From NCBI GenBank assembly GCA_945952045.1, contig CAMFHE010000015.1:44361-108360 (forward strand): DNA of 64,000 nucleotides. Reading direction: 5' to 3'. This DNA comes from an uncultured Rhizobium sp. (GTDB lineage Bacteria > Pseudomonadota > Alphaproteobacteria > Rhizobiales > Rhizobiaceae). A program made the position numbers and the translations under genes. This document shows positions 29,585 to 40,345 of the stretch, piece by piece. Under the pieces are notes generated by a model that ran no database searches, had not been told where the DNA came from, and saw nothing but the letters and a program-made list of their open reading frames with translations. Every line of letters begins with the position of its first letter. Within the stretch, counting starts at the first letter, position 1.

Positions 29585-32500
29585 TCAATCGATATTAAAG
29601 CCCGCCTGCGGATCGGAAAGCGCCACGCCATCCAGCGTGATCGCATAGACGCCATCGGCGGTGCGCGTCACAGACAGGGTTCGGCGGCGGTCGCCGAGGC
29701 GGATGTCCGCTTCGAAGCCCGGCCATTCCGCCGGCAGCGCCGGCTTGACCTGCAGGCGATTGCCGAACTTGCGGATGCCGAGAATGCCTTCGACGGCGCT
29801 GCGATAGAGCCAGCCGGCAGAGCCCGTGTACCAGGTCCAGCCGCCGCGCCCGGTGCGGTCGGCCGCGCCATAGACGTCGGCTGCGACCACGTAAGGCTCG
29901 ACGCGGTATTTTTCCGCGGCGTCGGCATCGAGCGAATGGCCGACCGGGTTGAGCAGCGAGAAGCAGGCGAAGGCATCGTCGCCGCGCCCGAGCTCGGCCA
30001 GCGCCATCACCACCCAGGTGGCGGCATGGGTATACTGGCCGCCGTTTTCGCGCACGCCGGGCGGATAGGCGGCGATATAGCCGGGATCCTTGTCGGTGTC
30101 ATCGAAGGGCGGCGTGAACAGGCGGATGATGCCGGCCTCACGATCGACCAGCCGCGCCATGACGGCATCCATCGCCTGGGTGCGCCGGGCCGGATCGCCC
30201 TGCCCCGACAGCACGCTCCACGACTGCGCGATGGAATCGATCTGGCATTCCGGCTGGTCTTTCGAACCCAGCGGCGTGCCGTCGTCGAAATAGCCGCGGC
30301 GATAGTAGTCGCCGTCCCAGCCCGCCGTTTCCAGCGTCTGTTTCAGCGATGCCAGATGCGCGCTCCAGCGTTCGGCGCGGGCCGTATCGCCCCGGTCGCG
30401 GGCATGGACGACAAAGGCATCGAGCGTGCCGGCCAGGAACCAGCCGAGCCAGATGCTCTCGCCCTTGCCCTTGATGCCGACGCGGTTCATGCCGTCGTTC
30501 CAGTCGCCGCCGAGGATCAGCGGCAGGCCGTTCGGACCGGTGCGGGCGATGGCGAGATCGAGCGCCAAAGCCGCATGTTCGTAGACGCTGACGGTGTCTT
30601 CGGAAAGACCGGGCTTGTAGAAGGAATCATGCTGACCGGGCTGGAGGGCAGCCCCTTCGAGGAAGGGAAGCTGTTCGTCGAGCAGTGTTCGGTCGCCGAC
30701 CGCCTCGCAATAGTGATGGATCGCATAGGCGAGCCACACCACGTCGTCGGCGATCAGCGTGCGTACGCCGGCGCCCGTCTGCGGCAACCACCAGTGCTGC
30801 ACGTCACCTTCGCGGAACTGGCGACCGGCGGCATTGAGGATCTGCCGCCGCGCCAGCGACGGATCGTGGAGGATAAAGGCCAGCGTATCCTGGAGCTGGT
30901 CACGGAAACCATAGGCCCCTGACGCCTGATAGAAGGCCGAACGCGCCGTGATGCGGCAGGCAAGCGCCTGATAGGGCAGCCAGCCATTGACTAGGTGGTT
31001 CATCGAGGCATCCGGCGTGCGCACCGTCACATGGCCGGTAAACGCGCGCCAATAGGCCTTTTCGCCTTCGAGGATGGCATCGAAGTCCGCTCCCTTGATC
31101 TCGCGGACCAGCGACAACGCCTGTTCGCGGTCATCGCCATCGCCCAGATGGAAGACGATGTCATGCGATGCGCCCGGCGCCAGCGTGACGTCGATGGCAA
31201 GGGCCGCGCAGACGTCGCCATCCGGCTCGACCGCGCCGGAAAGCGCTGCCGCACCGGTCACCGCCTGCGGCAACCGCACCGAGCCTTGCCTGCCGATGAA
31301 TTCGCGGCGGCTGGACGAAACGCTGGATGGCATCTCGCTGGCCGACAGGAAGGCGGACCGGGCGGAGAAGTCGATGCTGTAAGGGTTGCCGGCGAGCAAT
31401 GCGCCGCCTTCCTCGTCATGGAACGGCACGATGAAGGGGGCGGTGCGCTGGCCGTTATTGCCGAGCAGCCACTCGACATAGGCATAGGCGCGCAGCCGCT
31501 TCGGCTCGCCCGAGCGGTTGGTGAGACGCAGGCGCGAAAGCTTGACCGAGCGGGTGCGGTCGACGGTCTGCGTCAGTTCCAGCCCGATATCCTGCTGCGT
31601 CGAGGCGAAATGCGAGAAGCCGAAACCGTGGCGCGCCTCGAATTCGACCGAAGCGTCGGTGGAAAGGGCGGCAATCGGAGTCAGCACCGCCTTGCTGTCG
31701 GTATCGACGACATAAAAGGCTTCGCCCGGCCGGTTGCTGACCGCATCGTTCGACCACGGCGTCAGCTGATAGTCGCGCGAATTGCGGCTCCAGGTGAAGC
31801 CCGCGCCTTCGGCCGAAACATGGAAGCCGAAGTTGTCGTTGGACAGCACGTTGATCCAAGGCTGCGGCGTGGCGCCGCCGCCCTGCAGGCGCACGACATA
31901 TTCCTCGCCGCCCTTCTCGAAACCGCCAAAGCTGTTCCAGAAATCGAGATCGCCGCGACCCTCGACCGGCTTCGCCACGAAGGCCGGACGATAGGGTTTC
32001 AAGGCCAGCGGCTTCAGCGGCGCGGGCGCTGCCGGTTCCGTCGGGCGTGGGCCGGCAAACAGCGCCAGCTCACGATTGATCTGGTCGACGATCTTGCCGT
32101 TGCGGGCATGGAAGACGACGCGGGCGGTCGCCAGCAGCGCATTCCAGGTTTCGCCGTCCATAAGATCACGGCGCACCGCGAAGATATGCTGGCGCAAGCC
32201 GTCGCCCTGGCCGAGACGGCGCAGGTTTTCGCAGGCCGCGTCGAGCGCATGCTGCATGTCCTGCGCATAGGATGCGGCGCGTTCGTTGACGATGACGAGG
32301 TCGGCCGTGACGCCGCGCGAACGCAGATATTCCTGCGCGCCCAGCGCCTCGCGGGCGATGTGCATGTCCATGTCGTCATTGATGCGCAGCGCGAAGATCG
32401 GATGGTCGCCGGAGATCGCCAGCGGCCACAGCATGGATTGCGAGCGTAAGCCTTCAGCGACGGCGGCTGCATCCATGCGCAGCTGCATGTCGGGATAGAC

Positions 32501-35500
32501 GAGGTGACGGCCGAGAAGCTGATAGGCGGCGGCCTGCTGCGAGGTGACGCCGACATGGCGCATCTGCACCTGCGTGCGCGTCCAGGCATGCGTCAGCTCA
32601 TGGGCAAAGGCATCCGGGTGGCGATAGCGGTCAATCGCCTTGTCGGTTTCCTCGCGGTTGGCGGCGGCGATGGTCCAGAAGATCACCGAGACCTTCTTGC
32701 CGGCCGGCACGCGGATGGTGCGGCGCAGCGACAGCACCGGATCGAGCGTGAAGCCGTCGCTGCCCGACAGCGTTGCACCCGGATCGAAGGCGGCGGCATC
32801 GGCAAGCGACCGGCCGCGGCCGATGAACTTGCGCCGGTCGGTCTCGAATTCCGTGTGGCGCGAATTGCCGGCATTGTCGACGATCAGATGCGCAACGCAC
32901 ATGTCGGGATCGGAGGGGCTGCGCTTGTTGCGCTCGGCGCGGATGACGTCGCCGCGCCGGCCGATCTCGGTCTTCAGGAACATGCGCGAGAAGGCAGGAT
33001 GGGCGTTATCGGTGTCGTCTGCGGCGAGCACGGGTTCCATATAGGAGGTCACTTCGATGAAGCGATCCTCCGGGCCCATGTTGAGCAGCGTCAGCCGGCG
33101 GCCTTCGGCATCATGCTCGGTGGCGATGATGCATTCGACCTCGCTGACGAGATCGCCGACCGTCTTGTGGAATTCGGCATGGTCGTCGCTGAAGATCGTC
33201 TTGGTGATTTCACCCTCGACCCGGCGCGGTTCCGAGGTCGCCGACCACCACTGGCCGCTGGCGACATCGCGCAGGAAGATGAAGGTGCCCCAGCGATCCT
33301 CGGTCGGATCGGCCTTCCAGCGGGCGACCGTCTGGCCGTTCCAGCGGGAATAGCCGGCGCCCGTCGCGGTCAGCATCACCGAATAATGGCCGTTCGACAG
33401 GAAGACCAGCTCGCGGTCCTTGGCGGCGGGATCGTCGATGGTGCGCACTTCCGGACGCGGCAGGTCGGCCTGCTCGTCGCCGGGGGTGGAGGATTCCTCC
33501 TTGGTGCTCATCACCTGAATGTCGCGCGGCGCCTTTTCCTGCAAGAGCAGCTCGGCCGCTTCCACCACCGGATCGGAGTGGAACAGCTCGCGCAGCCAGC
33601 CGGCGAAGGCGACGTTGGCGACAGCCGCAATCGACATGCCATGATGGTGGGCATAATAGTTATAGACCACCGCGCAACGCTGGCCCTCGGGCACGCGCGT
33701 CGGGGTGAAATCGACGGCATCGTGATAGCCGTAGATGCCGAGCGCGCCGAGCTTGCGCAGCCGCTCGAGGTTTTCGAGCGCGGCTTCCGGCGCATACATG
33801 CTGGCGAGGATCGAGGCATAGGGCGCGATGACGGCATTCTGGCCGAGACCGCGCTTGAGGCCGAGCGTCGGCACCCCGAAATTGGTGTACTGATAGGTCA
33901 GCTGGTGGTCGCGGGCGTTGAAGGCGGCTTCGGAAATGCCCCAGGGCGTGCCGAGGCGGCGGCCATGGTTCATCTGCTCGCGCACAATCAGATTGTTGGT
34001 CTGGTTGAGAATACCGCCCTGACGCTCCTGCATGACGAGCGGCGGCATCAGATATTCGAACATCGAGCCCGACCAGGAGACCAGCGCACCGCGCAGGCCG
34101 ACCGGCACGACCTGACGGCCGAGCTTGTACCAGTGCTCGGTCGGAAGGTCGCCCTTGGCGATGGCGAAGAGGCTGGTCAGGCGGGCTTCGGAGGCGAGAA
34201 GGTCGTAGCAGGCCTCGTCCAGCTCGCCGCTTTCGACGCGGAAGCCGATCGAGAGCAGGCGACGCTCCTGCCGGAACAGGAAGCTGAAATCCATCGAGAA
34301 GGCGAGATCGCGGGCGCGGTCGCGCAGCGAGGCGAGGCGGGCGCGCAGCGGCTCGATGTTGGAGAGGTCGAAGACGCTGTCGGCGACATGGTCCTCGCAG
34401 GCCGAGAGCAGCGACTGCGCCCACACGGTGACTTCGCGGCTCTGCGGCGAATGCACCTCGTGATCGAGGTTGGCCGCAAGCTTCTGGATGTCGCGGGCGA
34501 GCACCGAGAGGTTGATGATGCGGATCGAGGCGAATTCATGCTCTCGCTTGACGGCGGCGAGCGCGTTCTGGAAGCCGATGATGCGCTCTTCCAGACGGCG
34601 ACGCAGCGGCCGCACGGTCTTGCGGTCATCCGGCAGGTCGGCGAGCACCTCGCCGAGAATGCCGGCGACATCGCCAATACCGTCGAGGTTGCCCTGCAGA
34701 TGCGCCGAGGGCGCTTCCGCCCAGGTGCGGCAGGCGGAGGATACGGCGATCAGATGGCCTGCGAGGTTGCCGCTATCGACGGCGGAGACGTAGCGGGGCC
34801 CCAGCGTCAGCAGCGTATCGGTGTGATACCAGTTGAACAGATGGCCACGGAACTTCTCCATCTTCTCCAGCGTCGCGACGGTCTGCTCCAGCCGCTCGAT
34901 GGTCTGTTCGAAGGAGAACCAGCCGAAATGCCGGCCCGAGATCACCGACAGCAGATAGACGCCGATATTGGTCGGCGAGGTGCGGGCGGCGACGATCGGG
35001 TTCGGCTTTTCCTGGAAATTGTCCGGCGGCAGATAGTTCTGTTCCGGAGTGACGAAGGTTTCGAAATAACGCCAGGTGCGGCGCGCCACCTTTCGCAACT
35101 CCTCGGTCACTTCCTCGGAGACTTCGAGGCGGTCCTCGGTCTCGGCCGACTGGCTGACATACCAGGCGATCGCCGGCGAAACGATCCACAACAGCGCGAA
35201 GGGAATGCCGACGAGGAAGGCATTGTCACCCGGCAGCGCCGCAAAGGCGAGGCCGAGCAGGGCGGCGAGCGGGGCCTGCCACATGTTTTTGTAGAAATTG
35301 AGGATCGACCCTTGCGCGCTCGACTGCACGCTTGCCGCGGTGCGCCATTCCAGCATCAGCTTGTGAGAGACGAACAGGCGATAGAGCGAGCGGATGATGG
35401 CATCAGCCATCAGGCAGGCGCTATGGGCGATAAAGACGATGCGCAACGCAACCTGGGCGTTGGCGGCGCGAATATCCGACCAGACCGTATAGAGATGGGC

Positions 35501-38086
35501 GCTGGGCACGATATCGCTGGAGCGCGGCACGATGCCGGAGATCAGCGACAGGGTCGGCGCGACGAACAGCGAGAAAATCAGCACGATCTGCCAGATCAGG
35601 GCGCCAAGCGGCCCCATGAAATACCAGCCGAGCACGGAGGCGAAGAACCAGGCGATCGGCGTCAGCGAGCGGCGCAGGTTGTCGACCATCTTCCAGCGGC
35701 CGAGCGCGGTGACACCGCGCAGCGGATTGAAAATATAGGGCAGCAACTGCCAGTCGCCGCGCGCCCAGCGATGCTGGCGGGAGACTTCGACCTCGTAACG
35801 GGTCGGGAAATCCTCGACCAGCTCGACATCGGTGACGAGGGCGCAGCGCGCCATCGAGCCCTCGAGCAGGTCGTGGCTGAGCACCGCGTTTTCATCGATG
35901 CGGCCCTTCAGCGACGCCTCGAAGGCATCGACGTGATACAGGCCCTTGCCGGTGAACGTGCCCTCGCCCGTCAGATCCTGATAGACGTCGGAAACGGTGA
36001 AGACGTAAGGATCGACGCCGCGATTGATCGAGAACACACGCTGGAAAACGGAGGCATCCTCGCCCGTGGTCAGAGACGGGGTGACGCGCGGCTGCAGGAG
36101 ACCGTAGCCGGAGGTGACGCGCTTGGTCTCGGGATCGAAGACCGGGCGGTTGATCGGGTGATAGAGCTTGCCGACCAGCTTGGTCACCGCGTCGCGCATC
36201 AGGCGCGTGTCGGAGTCCAGCGTCATGACATATTGGACGTCGGCCGGCACGATATTGGCGCCGGGCAGGAAGGTGGTGTCGGCATCGCCGCGCAGCAAAA
36301 GGTTCAGCTCATGCAGCTTGCCGCGCTTGCGCTCCCAGCCCATCCATGCGCCTTCGGCCGGATTGTAGAGCCGGCGGCGATGCAGGAAGAAGAAGCGGTT
36401 CTTGCCGTCATAGGCGTATTTTTCACTGAGCGCGGCAATTTCCTTGCGGGCATATTCGAAGACGGCGACGTCGGCTTCCGTCTCTTCCTTCTGGCTGTCT
36501 GGCCAGTCGCTGAGCAGCGCGAAGTAGATTTCGCCGCGCGGATTGGCGAGGTAGTGGACCTCGAGATTGCGCACCAGCTCGTCGACGCCGTCGCGATTGG
36601 AGATCAGCGATGGCACGACCAGCAGCGTGCGGGCATCCTCGGGGATGCCCTCCTTGAACTCATAACCGATCAGGCGCGCCGGCGTGACGAAGAAGGTGAC
36701 GAGCGTGTTGAACAGGCCTGTCGCGCCTTCCGAGGCCGGCAGCGAGAACATCGCCAGGAGTATGATGATCTGGCCGAGCGGCATGCCGAAGCTCGCCATG
36801 AACCAGCCGACGAGCGCCAGAACCAGAACGGTCAAGAGCACAACGGGGGCGGCGACCGCCATCCAGTGGAAAGAGCGCACCCGGCGCACGATTTGCTGCA
36901 GCGGCGTCGGACGATAGTCGATCGCCTTTTCCAGCGCCTTGCGCTGGCTGCCGACGAGATAGGAGCCGATATTCGGCTCGTGCTCGCCTTCCTTGCCCGC
37001 GCGACGGTCGGCCTCGGTCAGGTCGATGACGGTATGGGCGATTTCCAGCTCGCTGCGGTCGCTGTAGCGCGCCAGCTTCTCGACCTGCTTGCGGTATTTG
37101 TTGCGCGAGCCCGGATCGAGCTCGGAATAATCGGTCTTTTCGAAGAACAGGCGGTCGACATGGCTGACCTGCTCGACCCAGACGGCCCATTCGGTGTCGT
37201 CGATCTCACGCAGGCTGCGGATGATGTTGCCCATCGTGACATTGCCGGACGAGAGGCGGTTGTGCTCCGCCATCATCGTTTCCTCGGCGTCGCTGCCGGC
37301 CTTTTCCAGCCGCTCTTCCAGCCAGGAAATAGCGAAGGCAGCGGTCTGGGAACCGTCGCGCAGGCGATAGAGGAACTGCGTCGCGAAAGTGCTGTCCTCG
37401 GCCTGCGCCTCGATGCTCTTGAGGATCTCGGCACTCTTGGCGGGATCGTTCAGGCGGATCAGTTCGTCGGCAATGTCGTTGGCGCGGCGGCGCATATGGC
37501 GCGAACGCTCGACACGGATGGAGATGCGGCGCAGGTTTTCGACCAGCACGTAGCGCACCATCGACGGCAGCGCCCACAATTCGCCGATTTCCAGCGTCTT
37601 GACCGACTGGAACCCGTCGACCAGCGCCGTCAGGCTTTCATGCGAAACCGTGCTGTGGGTATGGGCGACATAGAGCCAGGCCAGCGCCGTCACCCGCGGA
37701 ATTTCGATGCCGCCGACGCGCATGGTCGGCAGCTGGCGATAGAAGCGGCGCGGAAAATCGCGGCGCACTTCCTGGATCGCTTCCTCGACGATGTAATGGT
37801 TGTCGAGCAGCCATTCGGCGGCGGGCGTGATCGTCGCGCCGGCGGCCACATCGGCGGCCGTCGCGCGATAGACCCTGAGGATCTCCCGCTCGTTTTCCTT
37901 GTGCCGCCCGAAGAAATCGAAGGCGGAGAAGGCTGGCAGCGCCTGGGCGCCGTCGCGCGCCAGCGCCATGCCGCAATCGCTCAGCTCGTCCTTGGTGAAA
38001 TAGGTGGAGCGAATGGAATCGTTGTGGTCGATCTGCTTCGCTTCGGTCTCGCGGGAGGACGAGGGGGTCGACATGTGAAATGACAT
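29585..38086 (-). CDS. ndvB: Cyclic beta-1,2-glucan synthase
   Basis: 2833 residues, matching NdvB/ChvB (about 2830). It polymerises UDP-glucose on a protein-bound primer, then measures and cyclises the chain; the product is a periplasmic osmoregulated glucan needed for nodule or host infection. An N-terminal domain is followed by membrane helices (~408-470) and the GT84 transferase with TLDSDTR near 622 and QHRWARGDW near 774 (D,D,D,QxxRW). More helices (~795-975) follow, then a glucoamylase-like region. The C-terminal GH94 phosphorylase-like domain has GGDWNDGMNRVG near 2527. Helices place it in the inner membrane. No ndvA/chvA exporter is adjacent. Confidence 0.97.
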   Translation of the reverse strand: MSFHMSTPSSSRETEAKQIDHNDSIRSTYFTKDELSDCGMALARDGAQALPAFSAFDFFGRHKENEREILRVYRATAADVAAGATITPAAEWLLDNHYIVEEAIQEVRRDFPRRFYRQLPTMRVGGIEIPRVTALAWLYVAHTHSTVSHESLTALVDGFQSVKTLEIGELWALPSMVRYVLVENLRRISIRVERSRHMRRRANDIADELIRLNDPAKSAEILKSIEAQAEDSTFATQFLYRLRDGSQTAAFAISWLEERLEKAGSDAEETMMAEHNRLSSGNVTMGNIIRSLREIDDTEWAVWVEQVSHVDRLFFEKTDYSELDPGSRNKYRKQVEKLARYSDRSELEIAHTVIDLTEADRRAGKEGEHEPNIGSYLVGSQRKALEKAIDYRPTPLQQIVRRVRSFHWMAVAAPVVLLTVLVLALVGWFMASFGMPLGQIIILLAMFSLPASEGATGLFNTLVTFFVTPARLIGYEFKEGIPEDARTLLVVPSLISNRDGVDELVRNLEVHYLANPRGEIYFALLSDWPDSQKEETEADVAVFEYARKEIAALSEKYAYDGKNRFFFLHRRRLYNPAEGAWMGWERKRGKLHELNLLLRGDADTTFLPGANIVPADVQYVMTLDSDTRLMRDAVTKLVGKLYHPINRPVFDPETKRVTSGYGLLQPRVTPSLTTGEDASVFQRVFSINRGVDPYVFTVSDVYQDLTGEGTFTGKGLYHVDAFEASLKGRIDENAVLSHDLLEGSMARCALVTDVELVEDFPTRYEVEVSRQHRWARGDWQLLPYIFNPLRGVTALGRWKMVDNLRRSLTPIAWFFASVLGWYFMGPLGALIWQIVLIFSLFVAPTLSLISGIVPRSSDIVPSAHLYTVWSDIRAANAQVALRIVFIAHSACLMADAIIRSLYRLFVSHKLMLEWRTAASVQSSAQGSILNFYKNMWQAPLAALLGLAFAALPGDNAFLVGIPFALLWIVSPAIAWYVSQSAETEDRLEVSEEVTEELRKVARRTWRYFETFVTPEQNYLPPDNFQEKPNPIVAARTSPTNIGVYLLSVISGRHFGWFSFEQTIERLEQTVATLEKMEKFRGHLFNWYHTDTLLTLGPRYVSAVDSGNLAGHLIAVSSACRTWAEAPSAHLQGNLDGIGDVAGILGEVLADLPDDRKTVRPLRRRLEERIIGFQNALAAVKREHEFASIRIINLSVLARDIQKLAANLDHEVHSPQSREVTVWAQSLLSACEDHVADSVFDLSNIEPLRARLASLRDRARDLAFSMDFSFLFRQERRLLSIGFRVESGELDEACYDLLASEARLTSLFAIAKGDLPTEHWYKLGRQVVPVGLRGALVSWSGSMFEYLMPPLVMQERQGGILNQTNNLIVREQMNHGRRLGTPWGISEAAFNARDHQLTYQYTNFGVPTLGLKRGLGQNAVIAPYASILASMYAPEAALENLERLRKLGALGIYGYHDAVDFTPTRVPEGQRCAVVYNYYAHHHGMSIAAVANVAFAGWLRELFHSDPVVEAAELLLQEKAPRDIQVMSTKEESSTPGDEQADLPRPEVRTIDDPAAKDRELVFLSNGHYSVMLTATGAGYSRWNGQTVARWKADPTEDRWGTFIFLRDVASGQWWSATSEPRRVEGEITKTIFSDDHAEFHKTVGDLVSEVECIIATEHDAEGRRLTLLNMGPEDRFIEVTSYMEPVLAADDTDNAHPAFSRMFLKTEIGRRGDVIRAERNKRSPSDPDMCVAHLIVDNAGNSRHTEFETDRRKFIGRGRSLADAAAFDPGATLSGSDGFTLDPVLSLRRTIRVPAGKKVSVIFWTIAAANREETDKAIDRYRHPDAFAHELTHAWTRTQVQMRHVGVTSQQAAAYQLLGRHLVYPDMQLRMDAAAVAEGLRSQSMLWPLAISGDHPIFALRINDDMDMHIAREALGAQEYLRSRGVTADLVIVNERAASYAQDMQHALDAACENLRRLGQGDGLRQHIFAVRRDLMDGETWNALLATARVVFHARNGKIVDQINRELALFAGPRPTEPAAPAPLKPLALKPYRPAFVAKPVEGRGDLDFWNSFGGFEKGGEEYVVRLQGGGATPQPWINVLSNDNFGFHVSAEGAGFTWSRNSRDYQLTPWSNDAVSNRPGEAFYVVDTDSKAVLTPIAALSTDASVEFEARHGFGFSHFASTQQDIGLELTQTVDRTRSVKLSRLRLTNRSGEPKRLRAYAYVEWLLGNNGQRTAPFIVPFHDEEGGALLAGNPYSIDFSARSAFLSASEMPSSVSSSRREFIGRQGSVRLPQAVTGAAALSGAVEPDGDVCAALAIDVTLAPGASHDIVFHLGDGDDREQALSLVREIKGADFDAILEGEKAYWRAFTGHVTVRTPDASMNHLVNGWLPYQALACRITARSAFYQASGAYGFRDQLQDTLAFILHDPSLARRQILNAAGRQFREGDVQHWWLPQTGAGVRTLIADDVVWLAYAIHHYCEAVGDRTLLDEQLPFLEGAALQPGQHDSFYKPGLSEDTVSVYEHAALALDLAIARTGPNGLPLILGGDWNDGMNRVGIKGKGESIWLGWFLAGTLDAFVVHARDRGDTARAERWSAHLASLKQTLETAGWDGDYYRRGYFDDGTPLGSKDQPECQIDSIAQSWSVLSGQGDPARRTQAMDAVMARLVDREAGIIRLFTPPFDDTDKDPGYIAAYPPGVRENGGQYTHAATWVVMALAELGRGDDAFACFSLLNPVGHSLDADAAEKYRVEPYVVAADVYGAADRTGRGGWTWYTGSAGWLYRSAVEGILGIRKFGNRLQVKPALPAEWPGFEADIRLGDRRRTLSVTRTADGVYAITLDGVALSDPQAGFNID

Positions 38087-38238
38087 GGGGGCCTGATTCT
38101 GGATCGGAACAGCAATAGGGTCTTACTGGCCTTAGCCGGTTTTCCAGACAACACATAATGGAATATGTGCCGCCGGAAACCCCACCCGGGCCAGTTCAAT
38201 GGCAGTCTATCCTATTTGCAGCAAAATGAACCGAACCT

Positions 38239-38260
38239 GACTGCCGGGCAAGAGGCAGTC
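38239..38260. other. Inverted repeat upstream of ndvB
   Basis: GACTGCC, 8 bases, GGCAGTC, about 150 bases before the ndvB ATG in the 268-base gap. Could be a leader hairpin or operator. No other element is clear in the gap apart from the terminator at 38306. Confidence 0.35.
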
Positions 38261-38305
38261 GCGCTTGCTTGCAAGTTAAAGTCGAAACCTCCGTTTTCCC
38301 CATGC

Positions 38306-38340
38306 AAAAAGGGCCGGCGTAACGCCAGCCCTGTCTTTAA
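38306..38340 (-). terminator. Hairpin after the amidohydrolase gene
   Basis: AGGGC-CGGCG / CGCCA-GCCCT stem with one mismatch and a 3-base loop, flanked by AAAAA (TTTTT on the minus strand), 15 bases after the stop. Confidence 0.7.
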
Positions 38341-38354
38341 TCATTGTCCGGCCG

Positions 38355-39518
38355 TCAGGGCCGGGCGAGATAGGCCTCGGCCAGTTCAACCCAGAATGCG
38401 GCGCCGATCGGCAGAATGTCGTCGTTGAAGTCGTAGCGCGGATGATGCAGCGACGGATCGTTCGGCGTACGGCGCGTGCCGAGGAAGAAATAGCTGCCCG
38501 GGCGCTTTTCCAGCATATAGGCGAAATCCTCGCTGCCCATGAAAGGACGGGCGAGATCGTAGACCTTGTCCGCGCCGGCAAAACGCGTGGCGATGTCGCG
38601 CACGAAATCCGTCTCCGCCTTATGGTTGACGGTGGCGGAGTAGCTGCGCTCGTAATTGACGGTCGCCGACATGCCGTAGCTCTCGGCCTGACGCTCGGCG
38701 ATGAGGGTGATGCGGCGCTGCAACTCGTCGCGGGTCGCCGGATCGTAGGAGCGGATGCCGACGACGATGTCGGCATGATCGGGAATGATGTTGCTGGCGG
38801 TGCCGGCGCGGAAGACGCCGACGGTGACCACGGCCGGTTCCAGCGGATGGATGTTGCGCGAGACGATGCTCTGCAATGCCATGACGATCGAGGCGCCGGC
38901 AACGACCGGATCGGCGGTCTCCTGCGGTTCGGCCCCGTGACCGCCCTTGCCCTGAACGCGGATGCGGCATTCGTCGACGGCGGCCATGATCGGGCCTTCG
39001 CGCAGCGCGAAATGGCCGAAGGCGATGCCCGGATCGTTGTGCAGGCCGAAGACGGCGTCGCAGGGGAAACGCTCGAACAGGCCTTCCTCGACCATGATGC
39101 GGGCGCCGCCGAAATTCTCCTCGGCCGGCTGGAAGATCAGGTTGATCGTGCCGTCGAAATTGCGGCGCTCGGCCAGCATCTTGGCGGCACCCAGCAGCAT
39201 GGTCGTGTGGCCGTCATGGCCGCAGGCATGCATGGCGCCCGGATGCTGGCTGGCGTAGTCGAGCCCGGTTTCTTCCTGGATCGGCAGGGCGTCGATATCG
39301 GCGCGAATGCCGATCGAGCGGTCCGAGGAGCCGTTGCGCAAGGTGGCGACGATGCCGGTCTTGGCCAGCCCGCGCGTCACCTCGTAGCCCATCGCCGTCA
39401 GTTGCTCGGCGATGTAGTCGGAGGTCTTGAACTCCGACAGGCCGATTTCCGGGATCTGATGGAGAAAATGCCGGGTTGCCACGAGATCGGGCATAATGTT
39501 CGCGAACGGATAGGTCAT
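38355..39518 (-). CDS. M20 family amidohydrolase
   Basis: 387 residues, M20D-type metallohydrolase (hippurate hydrolase/IAA-amino acid hydrolase group). Metal-binding motifs: RADIDALPIQE, HACGHDGHTTMLLG near residue 90-103, AEENFGGA near 133, and a late GSEDFAYML with His-containing loop. It removes an acyl group from an N-acyl amino acid. The ATG at 39518 lies one base after the permease stop, so it is the last gene of the ABC operon. An alternative longer start would overlap the permease. Confidence 0.88.
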   Translation of the reverse strand: MTYPFANIMPDLVATRHFLHQIPEIGLSEFKTSDYIAEQLTAMGYEVTRGLAKTGIVATLRNGSSDRSIGIRADIDALPIQEETGLDYASQHPGAMHACGHDGHTTMLLGAAKMLAERRNFDGTINLIFQPAEENFGGARIMVEEGLFERFPCDAVFGLHNDPGIAFGHFALREGPIMAAVDECRIRVQGKGGHGAEPQETADPVVAGASIVMALQSIVSRNIHPLEPAVVTVGVFRAGTASNIIPDHADIVVGIRSYDPATRDELQRRITLIAERQAESYGMSATVNYERSYSATVNHKAETDFVRDIATRFAGADKVYDLARPFMGSEDFAYMLEKRPGSYFFLGTRRTPNDPSLHHPRYDFNDDILPIGAAFWVELAEAYLARP

Positions 39519-39519
39519 G

Positions 39520-40341
39520 TCATGCACCACGAGTTGGAACGCGGTTTTCCAGGATACGGAAGGCCGCAATCAGAATGCCGGTGAGGCAAAGATAGATGAG
39601 CGCCAGCAGAAGCAGCGGCTCATAGGTGAGGTATGTATCCTGTCTCACCTTGGAAATCACCGCATAAACGTCGATGACGGTGATGGTGGCCACAAGCGGG
39701 GTCGATTTCAGCTGGAGAACCGTTTCGCCCGTGAGTGTCGGCAGGGCGCGGTTGATGGCGCGCGGCAGCCAGATGCGTCGGAAAAGCGTGAAGCGGCCCA
39801 TGCCGAAGGCGCGGCCCGCCTCCAGTTCTCCCTTCGGCACGCCGGCGAAGGCGCCGCGCATCACCTCGCCCTCATAGGCCGCGAAGGAAATCATCAGCGC
39901 CATGAAGCCGTAAGGCCAGGCCTGGCGCAGATAGGGCCAGAGGAAGGAGGAGCGGATTTCCGGATATTGCGCAAACAGCGAGCCGAGCCCGTAATAGAGC
40001 AGCCAGAGTTGCAACAGGAGCGGCGTGCCGCGGATGATCGTGCAGAAACCCTTGGCGAGCCAAGCAAGCGGCCACGGCCCGGTGACCTGCACCAGCCCCA
40101 GCGGCACGGCGAAGAGGAAACCGATCGCCGTCGTCGTCGCCAGCATCAGCAAGGATTGGCCGATACCGGCGATCAAACGGTCCTGATACTTGGGAATCCA
40201 GTCCCAGCGCAGATACCAGACGGCGCAGAAGACGATGACGGCGAACACCGCCATGAGGAACAGGCGATGCGGCTCGAACAGGCTGCGCGCCTTGGGCAGG
40301 TGCGGCGTGGTGATGGCGGAAATGGGAACAGGTTCGCTCAT
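39520..40341 (-). CDS. Polar amino acid ABC transporter permease (HisM type)
   Basis: 273 residues, HisM/GlnP-family inner-membrane permease. The N-terminal extension is about 50 residues, then five helices. The EAA loop is visible as EAGRAFGMGRFTLFRRIWLPRA near 178-200. It pairs with the HisQ-type permease five bases upstream. The ATG at 40341 is chosen because an upstream extension lacks permease features and would overlap its partner. Confidence 0.9.
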   Translation of the reverse strand: MSEPVPISAITTPHLPKARSLFEPHRLFLMAVFAVIVFCAVWYLRWDWIPKYQDRLIAGIGQSLLMLATTTAIGFLFAVPLGLVQVTGPWPLAWLAKGFCTIIRGTPLLLQLWLLYYGLGSLFAQYPEIRSSFLWPYLRQAWPYGFMALMISFAAYEGEVMRGAFAGVPKGELEAGRAFGMGRFTLFRRIWLPRAINRALPTLTGETVLQLKSTPLVATITVIDVYAVISKVRQDTYLTYEPLLLLALIYLCLTGILIAAFRILENRVPTRGA

Positions 40342-40345
40342 GATC

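Noticed and set aside
32504..38083. A 1859-codon open frame antisense to ndvB
   Set aside because: High-GC codon use of ndvB leaves the antisense frame free of stops. It has a composition of Arg, Gly, Asp, Ala and no domains or ribosome site.
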